Assembly: GCF_900114605.1 (NCBI RefSeq) | Contig: NZ_FOTP01000002.1 | Coordinates: 124,001 to 188,000 of the forward strand | Length of the DNA stretch: 64,000 nt | Direction: 5' to 3' | From: Bradyrhizobium sp. NFR13 | GTDB taxonomy: Bacteria > Pseudomonadota > Alphaproteobacteria > Rhizobiales > Xanthobacteraceae | Shown here: piece by piece, positions 45,865 through 56,257 of the stretch | Layout of the letters: each line of letters begins with the position of its first letter | Position numbering within the stretch: position 1 is the first letter of the stretch | Notes under the pieces: model-generated | Database searches by the model: none | What the model was told of the DNA's origin: nothing | The model's input: only the letters and a program-made list of their open reading frames with translations | Made by a program: the position numbers and the translations under genes

Positions 45865-47004
45865 ATGGACCATATGAAGAAACGCACATCGATCACTCTA
45901 CTCGTTCTCGTCGGCGCTGTGGCGGTTGGCGCCTATGTGACGCGATCCTCCTGGATCGGGAACAATACCAGCGCCCAGGCCCCGCAACGCGCGAGGGTCG
46001 TGTCTGTCGAACTGGCCAAGGCCGAGCGTAAGCCTGTTCCGGTCGATGTTGATGCAATCGGCACGGTAACTCCCATTTCCAGCGTGGCGCTGAAATCACG
46101 GGTCGAAACCACCATCACATCGGTTCATTTCGAAGATGGCGCCAGGGTCCAGGAAGGCGACCTGCTGTTCACCCTCGATTCGCGGCAGATCGATGCCCAG
46201 ATCGAGCAGGCTGAAGGCACGCTGGCCCGCGACCAGGCCCAACTGGCCGGCGCGGAACGTGACGTGCGGCGCTTTACCGACCTGATCGGGAAGGGCGCGA
46301 CCACCCAGGTCAGCGTCGACAATGCCAAGACCCAATCTGACATCCTGGCGGGAACCATCCGGGCCGATCAGTCGGCGCTCGATAATCTCAAGGTCCAGAA
46401 GAGCTACACCATCATCCGCGCGCCGTTCTCCGGCCGGATCAGTGCAGCCAATGTGAAAGTCGGCAACTTCGTTCGCCCTGCGGACACTGCGCCGCTGGCG
46501 ACCATCAACCAGATGGCGCCGGTCTACGTCTCCTTCGCCATTCCACAACGTGTGCTTGGCGATCTGCGCGAAGCGATGGCGGCGGGATCGACCTCGGTCA
46601 TTGCGACCATCCCGAACAGCGGCCGTTCTGAAACCGGCAAGGTGGCGATGGTGGAAAACACTGTGGATTCCACCACCGGCATGGTCACTGTGCGCGGCAT
46701 CATGAGCAATCCGAACGAAACCCTGTGGCCGGGCATTTTGGTACAGACCAAGTTGATCGTGCGCACCGAGGACGGCGTTGTTGTGCCCACCGTGGCCGTG
46801 CAGCGCAGCCAGACTGGGAACTTCGTCTTCATGGTGAAGGACGGCGTCGCCCGTGTTCAACCTGTCGAAGTCGATCGCACCTTCCAGGGGATTTCGGTGA
46901 TCTCGTCGGGTTTAAAAGGGGATGAGGACGTCGTCGTCGACGGCCAGCTCTTGCTGACACAAGGCACACGGGTCGAAGCCCGGGCCCGCAAGGCCGGGGC
47001 ATAA
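45865..47004 (+). CDS. RND efflux periplasmic adaptor (MdtA-like)
   Basis: 379 residues. One N-terminal anchor/signal (KKRTSITLLVLVGAVAVGAY), then a lipoyl-like beta domain (VEDGARVQEG-type, here FEDGARVQEGDLLFTLDSRQ), the alpha-hairpin (QIEQAEGTLARDQAQLAGAE) and a beta-barrel region (APFSGRISAANVKVGNFVRP). It bridges the inner-membrane pump to an outer-membrane channel. It lies three bases before the RND gene and so is in the same operon. No TolC-like gene follows. The start could also be the Met three codons later. Confidence 0.92.
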   Translation: MDHMKKRTSITLLVLVGAVAVGAYVTRSSWIGNNTSAQAPQRARVVSVELAKAERKPVPVDVDAIGTVTPISSVALKSRVETTITSVHFEDGARVQEGDLLFTLDSRQIDAQIEQAEGTLARDQAQLAGAERDVRRFTDLIGKGATTQVSVDNAKTQSDILAGTIRADQSALDNLKVQKSYTIIRAPFSGRISAANVKVGNFVRPADTAPLATINQMAPVYVSFAIPQRVLGDLREAMAAGSTSVIATIPNSGRSETGKVAMVENTVDSTTGMVTVRGIMSNPNETLWPGILVQTKLIVRTEDGVVVPTVAVQRSQTGNFVFMVKDGVARVQPVEVDRTFQGISVISSGLKGDEDVVVDGQLLLTQGTRVEARARKAGA

Positions 47005-47007
47005 AAC

Positions 47008-50000
47008 ATGACCCTCTCGGAGCTCTGCATCCGTCGCCCTGTGATGACCACGCTCATCACGGCGACGATCATCGCGTTTGGCATTTTCGGTTTCCGGCTG
47101 CTGCCGGTGTCGGCGCTTCCGAAAGTGGACTTTCCGACCATCGCGGTGACGGCGACCCTGCCAGGCGCCAGCGCCGACACGATGGCGGCCTCGGTCGCCG
47201 GCATCATTGAGCGTCAGCTCTCGACCATCGCTGGTATCTCTTCGATGTCGTCGAGCTCGTCGCAGGGAACGACCCAGATCATCATTCAGTTCGATCTCAA
47301 CCGCAATATCGATGCGGCGGCGCTGGACGTGCAGACTGCGCTGACGATCGCACAGCGCCGGTTGCCGATCGAAATGACGATCCCGCCGAGTTTCCGCAAG
47401 GTGAACCCCGGCGATTTCCCGGTGCTGTTCATTGCGCTGAGTTCATCGACGCTGCCGCTCTCGGCCGTCAATGAATTTGGCGATATCACCATCGGGCAGG
47501 CGCTGTCGCAGATTCCCGGCGTGGCGCAGGTGCTGATCTATGGCACGCAGAAATTCGCCATTCGCGTGCAGGCCGATCCCGAAGCTGCGGCGGCTCGTGG
47601 ATTGTCGCTTGAAGATATCCGTACGGCGGTGTCACGCGCGAACTCCTCGACGCCGGTCGGAACTCTGAACGGACCGAAGCAGGATATCTCGCTGCAGGCA
47701 TCCGGACAGATGTCCAAGGCCGCCGACTACGGCCAGGTCGTTGTTGCCTGGCGCAACGGCTCGCCGGTCAAGCTGAACGAAGTCGCCAAGATCTATGACG
47801 CCGTCGAAAACGACAAGGTCGCGACCTGGTTGAATGGCGAGCGCGCCATCGTGCTGGCGATCCAGAAGCAGCCCGACGCCAACACGGTCGCCGTGGTCGA
47901 CGGCGTCCGCGCCAAGCTGCCGTCGCTGCGTGCGCAATTGCCGCCATCGGTCGAAGTCAATATGATGATGGACCGCTCGATCTCGGTCCGCGAAGCCGTC
48001 GCCGACGTCGAGGAGACATTGCTGATCGCCGTCGTGCTGGTGATCTTCGTGATCTTCCTGTTCCTGCGCTCAGCCTCCGCGACCTTGATCCCCGCACTGG
48101 CGGTGCCGATCTCGATCTTCGGCACATGCGCCGCGATGTATATGCTGGACTACTCCATCAACAACATGACGCTGCTGGCTTTGACCCTTTCCGTGGGCTT
48201 CGTGGTCGACGACGCCATCGTCATGCTGGAGAATATCGTCCGGCACATCGAACTCGGCATGAAGCCGTTCGATGCGGCCCTGAAGGGCGCGCGCGAAATC
48301 GGTTTCACCATCGTCTCGATCACCTTCTCGCTGATCGCGGTGTTCATTCCCGTGCTGCTGATGGGCGGCATTGTCGGCCGCGTGTTCCGTGAATTCGCGG
48401 TGACGATCGCGGTGGCGATCATCGTCTCCGGTTTCGTGTCGCTGACGCTGACGCCTATGCTCTGCGCGCGCGTGCTCAAGGCGCACAATCCCGAGCACAA
48501 GGAAAATTTCATCCTGCGCGGTTTCGAGCGCATATTTGCGGCCTGGCTGCGCGGTTACGAATGGGCGCTCGATCGCGTACTGGCACACAAGGGCATCATG
48601 CTGGTGGTGACACTCGCGACCCTCGGCGGCACCGTTTATCTCTATAACATCGTGCCAAAGGGCTTCTTCCCGCAGGAGGATACCGGGTTCCTGACCGGTA
48701 CGACCGAAGCCGCAACCGATACGTCCTTCGAAGCGATGAGTGCGCGGCAGCAGGCGCTTGCTGATCTGCTGAAATCCGATCCTGCCGTCGAATACATCAA
48801 CAGCACCGTGGGCTCCGGCGGTCCGAATGCGACGGCGAATTACGGTCGTCTGTTCGTTGCGCTGAAACCGCGCCAGGATCGTGATCCCGCACAGGTGGTG
48901 ATGACGCGGCTGCGCCAGAAGTCGTTGGCCGTTCCTGGCTTGCAGGCCTTCTTCCAGAGCATCCAGAATCTGAACATCGGCGGCCGGCCGTCGAAGAGCC
49001 AGTATCAATACGTGCTTCAGGGCAGCGACACCGACACGCTGTATCGCGTGTCCCCGGAAATGCGGGACCGCATCGCCAAGGTACCCGGTCTGCTCGACGT
49101 GACGACCGACCTTTACATCAAGAACCCGCAAATGACGGTCGATATCGACCGCGAAAAGGCGGCGGTCTACGGCGTCACCGTCGATCAGGTTCGTAACCAG
49201 CTCTATAATGCGTTCGGCTCGCGTCAGGTCGGCACGATCTACATGCCGACCAACGATTATCAGATCATCCTGGAAGCGCAGCCGCAGTTCCGGATCGATC
49301 CGAGCGATCTCTCCAAGCTCTATATGAAGACATCGAACAACCAGACCATTCCGCTGAGTGCGGTCGCGCGTCTGGTACCGACGGTTGGGCCGCTGCAGAT
49401 CAACCATCAGGGTCAGCAGCCGGCTGTGACGATCTCGTTCAATCTGGTGCCCGGCTATTCGCTGGGTTATGCGGTCGACCAGATCACGCAAATCGAGGCG
49501 GATTCCAAACTGCCGGTGACCATCGCCACGGGCTTCTCTGGCACGGCGCAGGTGTTCCAGGATTCGTTGCGCGGGCAGGGCGTACTGATCCTCGCCGCCG
49601 TGTTCGCGGCCTTCGTGATCCTCGGCATCCTCTATGAGAGCTTCATCCATCCGATCACGATCATCTCCGGCCTCCCGTCGGCGGGCATCGGCGCGATCCT
49701 GACGCTGATGTTGTTCAAGATGGAAATGTCTGTGATCGCCATGATCGGCATTGTGATGCTGGTCGGCATCGTCAAGAAGAACGCCATCATGATGGTCGAC
49801 TTCGCACTCGAGCGTCGTCGCGTCGGCCTGTCGGCCGAACACGCGATCCGCGAAGCTGCGCTGCTGCGTTTCCGCCCCATCATGATGACCACCTTCGCGG
49901 CAATCTTCGGCACGCTGCCGATCGCGCTTGGTGCAGGCGCTGGTGCCGAACTACGCCAGCCGCTCGGCGTTGCGGTGGTCGGCGGTCTGTGTGTCTCCCA

Positions 50001-50136
50001 ATTGCTGACGCTGTTCATCACGCCGGTCATCTACATCTATCTCGATCGCATCGACCGCAAGCTGAAGCGCAAGCTGCAGCCGCAGCTCGACGAAGAAGAT
50101 CACGACGATCGTCCGCGCGTCGTGGCGGCGGAATAG
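47008..50136 (+). CDS. RND multidrug efflux pump (MdtB/AcrB family)
   Basis: 1042 residues, full length. The opening LSELCIRRPVMTTLITATII and FPTIAVTATLPGASADTMAA are typical. The proton-relay Asp pair is in VGFVVDDAIVMLENIVRHIE of TM4, and the second-half matching site is VMLVGIVKKNAIMMVDFALE. FFPQEDTGFLTG marks the second half. The closest pattern is the MdtB/C and MexK-type group with a single RND gene. Trimeric proton antiporter for drugs, metabolites or lipids; substrate unknown. Preceded by its adaptor. Confidence 0.95.
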   Translation: MTLSELCIRRPVMTTLITATIIAFGIFGFRLLPVSALPKVDFPTIAVTATLPGASADTMAASVAGIIERQLSTIAGISSMSSSSSQGTTQIIIQFDLNRNIDAAALDVQTALTIAQRRLPIEMTIPPSFRKVNPGDFPVLFIALSSSTLPLSAVNEFGDITIGQALSQIPGVAQVLIYGTQKFAIRVQADPEAAAARGLSLEDIRTAVSRANSSTPVGTLNGPKQDISLQASGQMSKAADYGQVVVAWRNGSPVKLNEVAKIYDAVENDKVATWLNGERAIVLAIQKQPDANTVAVVDGVRAKLPSLRAQLPPSVEVNMMMDRSISVREAVADVEETLLIAVVLVIFVIFLFLRSASATLIPALAVPISIFGTCAAMYMLDYSINNMTLLALTLSVGFVVDDAIVMLENIVRHIELGMKPFDAALKGAREIGFTIVSITFSLIAVFIPVLLMGGIVGRVFREFAVTIAVAIIVSGFVSLTLTPMLCARVLKAHNPEHKENFILRGFERIFAAWLRGYEWALDRVLAHKGIMLVVTLATLGGTVYLYNIVPKGFFPQEDTGFLTGTTEAATDTSFEAMSARQQALADLLKSDPAVEYINSTVGSGGPNATANYGRLFVALKPRQDRDPAQVVMTRLRQKSLAVPGLQAFFQSIQNLNIGGRPSKSQYQYVLQGSDTDTLYRVSPEMRDRIAKVPGLLDVTTDLYIKNPQMTVDIDREKAAVYGVTVDQVRNQLYNAFGSRQVGTIYMPTNDYQIILEAQPQFRIDPSDLSKLYMKTSNNQTIPLSAVARLVPTVGPLQINHQGQQPAVTISFNLVPGYSLGYAVDQITQIEADSKLPVTIATGFSGTAQVFQDSLRGQGVLILAAVFAAFVILGILYESFIHPITIISGLPSAGIGAILTLMLFKMEMSVIAMIGIVMLVGIVKKNAIMMVDFALERRRVGLSAEHAIREAALLRFRPIMMTTFAAIFGTLPIALGAGAGAELRQPLGVAVVGGLCVSQLLTLFITPVIYIYLDRIDRKLKRKLQPQLDEEDHDDRPRVVAAE

Positions 50137-50145
50137 GGTGTCTCG

Positions 50146-50988
50146 ATGCTGGTGAGAACGCTTACTGCGGCCGCTTTGCTGGCCGCACTTGTTGTCGTGC
50201 CGGTACGTGCCGACGATCGGATCGAAATCTTCGACGCCCATATGCATTACAACTGGGAGCCGAAGCCGTATTACCAGCCCGACGAAGTGCTGGAGGTTTT
50301 CAGGAAGAACCGCGTCACCGGGATTCTCGCCACCAGCCGCCCGAACACCGGCACCCATGTGCTGATGGACGGTAAGGCCAGTGGCAAGGCAGGCGATTTG
50401 CAGGTCGTGCCGTTCATCCGGCCGTATCGCGTGCGCGCCGATATCGGCAGCTGGTTCAACGATCCCGTAATCTTCGATCTCGTGCAGGAGGAGTTCAAGC
50501 GCGGCTACTATCGCGGTGTCGGCGAATTCCATCTGACCGGCAAGGCGGCCGATACCGAGATGGTCAAGAAGACCGTCGACTTTGCCGTCGCCAACAATCT
50601 CTATTTGCACGCCCATGCCGACGACGAAGCGGTCGAGATTCTGATGCGGCACAATCCGCGTGCGCAGATTATTTGGGCACATACCGGCTTCAGCCTCGCG
50701 CCGGACCGTGTCGCAGCGATGCTGATAAAATACCCGAAACTGTGGGGTGAATTGTCTTACCGCAGCGGCATCGTGGACGGATCAGGCAAACTGACGCCGC
50801 AATGGCGCGTGCTGTTCGAGCGCTACCCCGATCGCTTCCTGCTGGGCTCCGACACCTGGGTGCCGGAACGCTGGGCGAGCTATGGCGATATCATGGACGG
50901 CTATCGCGCATGGCTGGCGCAATTGCCGCCGGCGGTCGCTAGACAGATCGCGCACGGCAATGCGCGGGCGCTGTTCGCCGAGAAATAG
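50146..50988 (+). CDS. Exported amidohydrolase-family protein
   Basis: 280 residues with a signal peptide (MLVRTLTAAALLAALVVVPV, cut after RA-D). The mature protein is a TIM-barrel amidohydrolase of the TatD/Amidohydro_2 type: EIFDAHMHYNW carries the metal-binding His pair, LYLHAHADDEA, IIWAHTGFS and LLGSDTWVPER supply later ligands. It starts nine bases after the RND gene, so it is in that operon. A periplasmic hydrolase paired with a pump suggests that it cleaves a substrate or product near the pump; this is inference. Confidence 0.8.
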   Translation: MLVRTLTAAALLAALVVVPVRADDRIEIFDAHMHYNWEPKPYYQPDEVLEVFRKNRVTGILATSRPNTGTHVLMDGKASGKAGDLQVVPFIRPYRVRADIGSWFNDPVIFDLVQEEFKRGYYRGVGEFHLTGKAADTEMVKKTVDFAVANNLYLHAHADDEAVEILMRHNPRAQIIWAHTGFSLAPDRVAAMLIKYPKLWGELSYRSGIVDGSGKLTPQWRVLFERYPDRFLLGSDTWVPERWASYGDIMDGYRAWLAQLPPAVARQIAHGNARALFAEK

Positions 50989-51014
50989 ACCGATCTAAAA
51001 GAGCCGAATAGAGG

Positions 51015-51362
51015 TCAGATCGAGAAGCTGGTCCCGCAGCCGCAGGACGCCGTCGCGTTCGGATTGACGACGCGGAACGAGGCGCCGATCAGGTCATCGA
51101 CGAAGTCGAGTTCGGAGCCGGCCAGGAACGGTGCTGAGGAGGGGTCGACCAGCACCACGGCGCTGTCACGTTCGATCAGGATGTCGTCGTCCGCCTTGGC
51201 GCGCTCGACGTCGAACTTGTACTGGAAGCCGGAGCAGCCGCCGCCTTCGACCGACACGCGGAGCATGGCGCCGGTGCCTTCGGTCTTGAGGATCTCGCCG
51301 ATCCGGCGCGCAGCACGCGCGCTGACGGTGAGGGGGGCCTCGGTGACTGCAGTGTCGGTCAT
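51015..51362 (-). CDS. erpA: Iron-sulfur cluster insertion protein (A-type carrier)
   Basis: 115 residues from the ATG at 51362; longer in-frame starts give a non-conserved leader. The three cluster cysteines are visible: the first in GGGCSGFQYKFD and the pair in SCGCGTSF near the C-terminus. A-type carriers hand 4Fe-4S clusters to target proteins. The ErpA name follows the alphaproteobacterial habit; IscA cannot be fully excluded. It is divergent from dgt, with only 100 bases between the two starts. Confidence 0.9.
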   Translation of the reverse strand: MTDTAVTEAPLTVSARAARRIGEILKTEGTGAMLRVSVEGGGCSGFQYKFDVERAKADDDILIERDSAVVLVDPSSAPFLAGSELDFVDDLIGASFRVVNPNATASCGCGTSFSI

Positions 51363-51462
51363 ATCTGGCTCTCCGGGCAGGATTCGAACCATTTGAATCT
51401 GCCGCTCCCCATAGTTAAGTGCGGCAGGCTCAGGAATCAATTGGATCAAGGATAAACACGCC

Positions 51463-52677
51463 GTGTCGGTCGGAATGGCTGCTCCCCGCGCCCCCTATGC
51501 CTGCGACCCAGATTGCAGCCGTGGACGGCTGTTTTCGGAGGCTCCGAGCCGGACCCGCAGCGCGTTTCGCCGGGATTGCGACCGGGTCATTCACTCGACT
51601 GCGTTTCGCCGGCTCAAGCACAAGACCCAGGTCTTTGTGTTCCACGAGGGCGATCATTACCGCACCCGTCTCACCCACACGTTGGAAGTGGCGCAGATCG
51701 CCCGCGCCGTGGCCCGGCAACTGGGCCTCGACGAGGACCTGACCGAGACCTTGGCGCTGGCCCATGACATCGGCCATCCACCGTTCGGCCATGCCGGCGA
51801 GCGGGCGCTGGACGCCTGTCTCGAGGCCCATGGCGGCTTCGATCACAACGCCCAGACCCTGCGCCTCGTCACGTCGCTGGAGCATCGGTATCCCGAGTTC
51901 GATGGCCTCAATCTGACTTGGGAAACCCTCGAAGGCATCGTCAAACACAACGGGCCTCTCACCGACGCGTTAGGCGCGCCGGTCGGACGTTATGCCACTC
52001 ACGGCGTGCCATTCGGGATCACCGAATATGACCGCACCTTTGATCTGGAGCTGTCGAGCTTCGCGTCAATGGAGGCTCAGGTTGCGGCGATTGCAGATGA
52101 TATCGCCTATGACGCTCACGACATCGACGATGGATTGCGCGCCGGGCTGTTCACCGTCGATGACCTCAAGGCGATGCCGCTCACGCAAGACATGATCGCC
52201 AAGATCGACACGCGCTATCCCGGTCTCGACGAGAGCCGGCGCGGTGCCGAACTAGTGCGCGAGCTGATTTCCTATCTGATCGGTGCGGTCGTCGGTGAGA
52301 CGGAGCAACGGCTAGGCGCGGTGTTACCGCAATCCGCGGAGGACATTCGCCGCTGCGGGCGCAAGCTTGTCGCGTTTCGTGCCGACGCGGCAGAAGCCGA
52401 GGCCGGGATCAAGGCCTTCCTCTGGCAGCGCATGTATCGCCACGAGCGTGTCATGCGGGTGATGGTCGAGGCCGAATGTCTGGTCACCGACCTGTTTGCA
52501 CGCTATCAGCGCGCGCCCGAGGATCTTCCGGCAGAATGGCTGCCCCCGGAAGGTGCCGAGCCGGAATCGGAGGGCGACCAGGCGCGCCGGATCGGCAATT
52601 TCATTGCCGGGATGACCGACCGTTTTGCCATCACCGAGCATATCCGGCTCTTTGACTCGACCCCCGAATTGCGTTAG
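51463..52677 (+). CDS. dgt: dGTP triphosphohydrolase-like protein
   Basis: 404 residues, the type I alphaproteobacterial form. The HD metal site is intact: [20 protein letters not shown] holds the first His, [20 protein letters not shown] the HD pair and further His. [10 protein letters not shown] and KHNGPLTD are conserved. It converts dGTP to deoxyguanosine and triphosphate, tuning the dNTP pool. The start codon at 51463 is GTG and follows AAGGATAAAC. Partnered in gene order with erpA and argS. Confidence 0.93.
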   Translation: MSVGMAAPRAPYACDPDCSRGRLFSEAPSRTRSAFRRDCDRVIHSTAFRRLKHKTQVFVFHEGDHYRTRLTHTLEVAQIARAVARQLGLDEDLTETLALAHDIGHPPFGHAGERALDACLEAHGGFDHNAQTLRLVTSLEHRYPEFDGLNLTWETLEGIVKHNGPLTDALGAPVGRYATHGVPFGITEYDRTFDLELSSFASMEAQVAAIADDIAYDAHDIDDGLRAGLFTVDDLKAMPLTQDMIAKIDTRYPGLDESRRGAELVRELISYLIGAVVGETEQRLGAVLPQSAEDIRRCGRKLVAFRADAAEAEAGIKAFLWQRMYRHERVMRVMVEAECLVTDLFARYQRAPEDLPAEWLPPEGAEPESEGDQARRIGNFIAGMTDRFAITEHIRLFDSTPELR

Positions 52678-52845
52678 GCGACACCTCTAAGTGCCTTTCA
52701 GGGCTTAAATATTTGTAATTTCCGTTGCCTTGCATTTGCTTGAATTCAAACAAAATGCAGCGGAACGCAAACCAAACCGCTATCCATCCTCCTGATACAA
52801 ATCCAGCCGGAATGATCCGGCGCAAGTTCTGGTTCCCGTACTGCC

Positions 52846-54648
52846 ATGGCCACCACTGCTCCGTCCCCGCATCTGTTTGCCAACGTGCTCGCGCGCGTTC
52901 ACGCGATCTGTAACGCCCTTGTCAGTGAAGGCGTGCTGCCTGCCGGCATCGATCTGTCGCGCGTTGTGGTCGAGCCGACCAAGGATGCGTCCCATGGCGA
53001 CATGGCGAGCAATGCCGCGATGGTGCTGGCGAAAGAGGCCAAGGCAAAGCCGCGCGATCTGGCTGATGCCATTGCCGCGAAGCTGCGCGAAGATGATCTG
53101 GTCACGTCGGTCGATGTCGCCGGTCCCGGCTTCATCAATCTCACGCTGAAGTCGTCCGCCTGGGCCGATGCGCTACGCGCGGTGTTGCGCGACGGTGCCT
53201 CGTACGGCCGCAGCGCTGTCGGCGCCGGCGAGAAGGTCAATGTCGAATATGTTTCCGCGAATCCGACGGGGCCGATGCATGTCGGCCATTGCCGCGGCGC
53301 CGTGTTCGGCGATGCGCTGGCAAGCCTGCTCGATTGCGCCGGTTATGACGTGACCCGCGAATACTATATCAACGATGCCGGCGCACAGGTCGACGTGCTC
53401 GCGCGCTCGGCACATCTGCGCTACCGAGAGGCGCTTGGCGAAGCCATCGGCGACATTCCGGAAGGCCTGTATCCCGGCGACTATCTGGTGCCGGTGGGGC
53501 AGGCGCTCGCGGCCGAGCACGGCGCTGCGCTGAACCAGATGCCCGAGGACAAGTGGCTGCCGATCACGCGCGCCAAGGCTATTTCCATGATGATGGAGAT
53601 GATCAAGGGCGATCTCGCCGCGCTGAACATCTCCCACGAAGTGTTCTTCTCCGAGCGCTCGCTGATAGCAGGCACCACCGACATGGTTGGCGCGACCATC
53701 GATTTCCTGCGCGCCAAGGGCGATGTCTATGAGGGCCGGTTGCCGCCGCCGAAGGGCAAGCCGATCGACGATTACGAAGACCGCGAGCAGACCCTGTTCC
53801 GCGCCACCGCCTATGGCGACGATGTCGACCGCCCGCTGCTGAAGTCGGATGGCGGCTACACGTATTTTGCGTCCGACATCGCCTATCACAAGACCAAGTT
53901 CGACCGCGGCTTCCTCAACATGGTCGACGTCTGGGGCGCCGATCACGGCGGCTACATCAAGCGGGTGCAGGCGGCGATCAAGGCGGTGACGGCAGGGAAG
54001 GCCGAGCTCGACGTCAAGATCGTGCAGCTTGTGAAGCTGCTGCGCAACGGCGAGCCGGTGAAGATGTCGAAACGCTCCGGCGATTTCGTCACCCTGCGTG
54101 AAGTGGTCGACGAAGTCGGCTCCGACGCCGTGCGTTTCATGATGCTGTTCCGCAAGAACGATGCGGTGCTGGATTTTGACCTCGCAAAGGTGATCGAGCA
54201 GTCCAAGGACAATCCGGTTTTCTATGTCCAGTACGGGCATGCCCGTGGCCATTCGATTTTCCGTAATGCGCGCGAACAAATGCCGGAGATGGCCGGCCTG
54301 CCTCTGGAAAACCAGGAACGCGTTGCCTATTTGGAAGACGCCGTAATGGATCGGCTTGACGACGCCGTCGAGCTGAGCCTGATGCGGCAGCTAGCATTGT
54401 ACCCACGAATGATTGAATCCGCGGCGACGGCGCACGAGCCGCACCGGATCGCCTTCTATCTGTATGATTTGGCCAGCGAATTCCATGCGCTCTGGACGCG
54501 GGGGCGTGATATGCCTCATTTACGCTTCATTATCACTAATGATGCAGAACTTACCAAAGCGCGATTGGCACTTGTCCAGAGCGTCGTCTCAGTCCTGGCT
54601 TCGGGCCTCGCCGTTCTCGGCGTCACCGCACCGGACGAGATGCGGTAG
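52846..54648 (+). CDS. argS: Arginyl-tRNA synthetase
   Basis: 600 residues, class I. The signature [18 protein letters not shown] (HIGH motif, HVGH at 145-148) is complete, and [13 protein letters not shown] gives the KMSK loop. The N-terminal Add1 domain (about 1-105) is present, and the anticodon domain ends with ASGLAVLGV near the C-terminus. The start is an ATG at 52846. The gap to dgt (168 bases) contains no other gene. Confidence 0.97.
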   Translation: MATTAPSPHLFANVLARVHAICNALVSEGVLPAGIDLSRVVVEPTKDASHGDMASNAAMVLAKEAKAKPRDLADAIAAKLREDDLVTSVDVAGPGFINLTLKSSAWADALRAVLRDGASYGRSAVGAGEKVNVEYVSANPTGPMHVGHCRGAVFGDALASLLDCAGYDVTREYYINDAGAQVDVLARSAHLRYREALGEAIGDIPEGLYPGDYLVPVGQALAAEHGAALNQMPEDKWLPITRAKAISMMMEMIKGDLAALNISHEVFFSERSLIAGTTDMVGATIDFLRAKGDVYEGRLPPPKGKPIDDYEDREQTLFRATAYGDDVDRPLLKSDGGYTYFASDIAYHKTKFDRGFLNMVDVWGADHGGYIKRVQAAIKAVTAGKAELDVKIVQLVKLLRNGEPVKMSKRSGDFVTLREVVDEVGSDAVRFMMLFRKNDAVLDFDLAKVIEQSKDNPVFYVQYGHARGHSIFRNAREQMPEMAGLPLENQERVAYLEDAVMDRLDDAVELSLMRQLALYPRMIESAATAHEPHRIAFYLYDLASEFHALWTRGRDMPHLRFIITNDAELTKARLALVQSVVSVLASGLAVLGVTAPDEMR

Positions 54649-54753
54649 ACGGGGGACGGCCGCTCACATGGGGATCTGTGGGTGGTTCTTGATAGCAGCT
54701 GTTTCGTTTGAAAAGCGGGTTGGCGGCTTTCCCGAAGGGGATGCGACATCACA

Positions 54754-56211
54754 ATGGCTAATCGATACCAGAACCGACCTTTCCCTGCGGATGATGACTA
54801 CGGCCGCGACGCTCAATCGCGCACGAAGGGCGAGGGCGATCCACTCGCGGAGCTGGCGCGGCTGATCGGTCAGACCGATCCGTTCGCGAACAATAGCCGC
54901 TTGGCCCCCGCGCCGCGGCAGGCTGAGCCCGCCTATCAGGACGAGCCGGACTACGAGCCAGAACCCGTTCAGCCCGGTCGACCGCCGTGGATGCAGCGCG
55001 CCACGGCGCATCAGCCGCAGCAGCAGGAATTCGAGGATCTTCACCCGGTGCAGCGCTACGGCGCCCAACATCAAGAGCCACAGCACCTGGAGCCGGAAGC
55101 CGATTATCATCAGGCGCAGGATTATCACGGTCAGTACGATCAGGCCCACGAGCAGCCCGATCCAAATCGTTACGATGATGCGCTGTATGGCCATTCCGAT
55201 GACGCACAGGCCCAGCATCCGCACGACGATCAATACCAGGATGATCCCTACGCCTATCAGGACGGTTATGCCGAGCAGGAAGAGGCGCCGAAACGCCGTG
55301 GTGGTATGGCCACCGTCGCCATCGTGCTCGCGCTGGCCGTGGTCGGTACCGGTGCTGCCTTCGCCTATCGTACATTTATGGGGTCGGCGCGCACTGGCGA
55401 GCCGCCGGTGATCAAGGCCGAGCCCGGTCCGAACAAGATCGTCCCGCCGTCGGCGACTGCCGCGGCCGACGGAAAGCCGATTCAGGACCGTCTCGGCGGC
55501 GCAGCCCCCGAGCGGCTGGTGTCGCGCGAAGAACAGCCCGTCAATGTGCAGGATGCCACCAAGGCTGGTCCGCGGGTGGTGTTCCCGCCGCTGAACCAGA
55601 ACGCCAATCCGCCATCGACCGCCAGCGTGTCGCCGTCCAACAAGCCGATGGTGGGCAATGGCGCAATGCAGGGCGGCGATGAGCCGCGCAAGATCCGCAC
55701 TTTTGCCGTCAAGGGTGACCAGTCCGACGCAGCGGCTACGCCGGCCGCGCGTCAGGCGCCAGCCCGCATTGCAGCTCCGGCAGCGGTTCCTGCAGCCGCG
55801 CCCGCTGCGGCGCCGCGCGCTGCCAACGCCAATGCATCGGTCAATGCCCCGATGTCACTGTCGCCGCAGGCCGCGCCTCCGGTTGCGGCCGCTCCTCCGG
55901 CACCCTCACCACGTATGGCCTCGACCAACCCGACCCAACAGGCGGCCCCGGCAGCGTCCGGTGGCGGCTATGTGGTCCAGGTATCGTCCCAGCGGTCGGA
56001 GGGCGATGCGCAGGCCTCGTTCCGCGCCCTGCAGACCAAGTTCCCCTCGGTGCTGGGATCGCGAACTCCGCTGATCAAGAAGGCCGACCTTGGCGACAAG
56101 GGGACTTATTATCGGGCCATGGTCGGACCGTTCGGCTCGCAGGATGAAGCCTCGCAGGTCTGCGGGAACCTGAAATCTGCCGGCGGACAGTGCGTCGTCC
56201 AAAGGAATTAA
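54754..56211 (+). CDS. SPOR-domain cell-envelope protein
   Basis: 485 residues. A cytoplasmic N-part of about 185 residues is low-complexity, rich in Gln, His, Asp, Tyr and Pro. A single membrane span follows (MATVAIVLALAVVGTGAAFA), then a long Ala/Pro-rich periplasmic linker and a C-terminal SPOR domain (GGGYVVQVSSQRSEGDAQAS ... YRAMVGPFGSQDEASQVCGN). SPOR domains bind denuded glycan strands at the division site. Located between argS and nagZ, as in relatives. Confidence 0.92.
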   Translation: MANRYQNRPFPADDDYGRDAQSRTKGEGDPLAELARLIGQTDPFANNSRLAPAPRQAEPAYQDEPDYEPEPVQPGRPPWMQRATAHQPQQQEFEDLHPVQRYGAQHQEPQHLEPEADYHQAQDYHGQYDQAHEQPDPNRYDDALYGHSDDAQAQHPHDDQYQDDPYAYQDGYAEQEEAPKRRGGMATVAIVLALAVVGTGAAFAYRTFMGSARTGEPPVIKAEPGPNKIVPPSATAAADGKPIQDRLGGAAPERLVSREEQPVNVQDATKAGPRVVFPPLNQNANPPSTASVSPSNKPMVGNGAMQGGDEPRKIRTFAVKGDQSDAAATPAARQAPARIAAPAAVPAAAPAAAPRAANANASVNAPMSLSPQAAPPVAAAPPAPSPRMASTNPTQQAAPAASGGGYVVQVSSQRSEGDAQASFRALQTKFPSVLGSRTPLIKKADLGDKGTYYRAMVGPFGSQDEASQVCGNLKSAGGQCVVQRN

Positions 56212-56257
56212 CGGACGTTTCCTTGACCCTGGGCGTTGATGGGGGCTAATCGGCCCC

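Noticed and set aside
48070-49842. 590-codon open frame antisense to the RND pump
   Set aside because: Shadow of a GC-rich gene: low-complexity Arg/His/Asp/Gln-rich text and no recognisable domain, while the plus strand encodes a full RND protein.
51370-51415. tRNA-like words (GGTTCGAATCC on the minus strand) just upstream of erpA
   Set aside because: The T-arm stem does not pair, and no D-arm, anticodon stem or acceptor stem of the right spacing is present; it is the leader of erpA.
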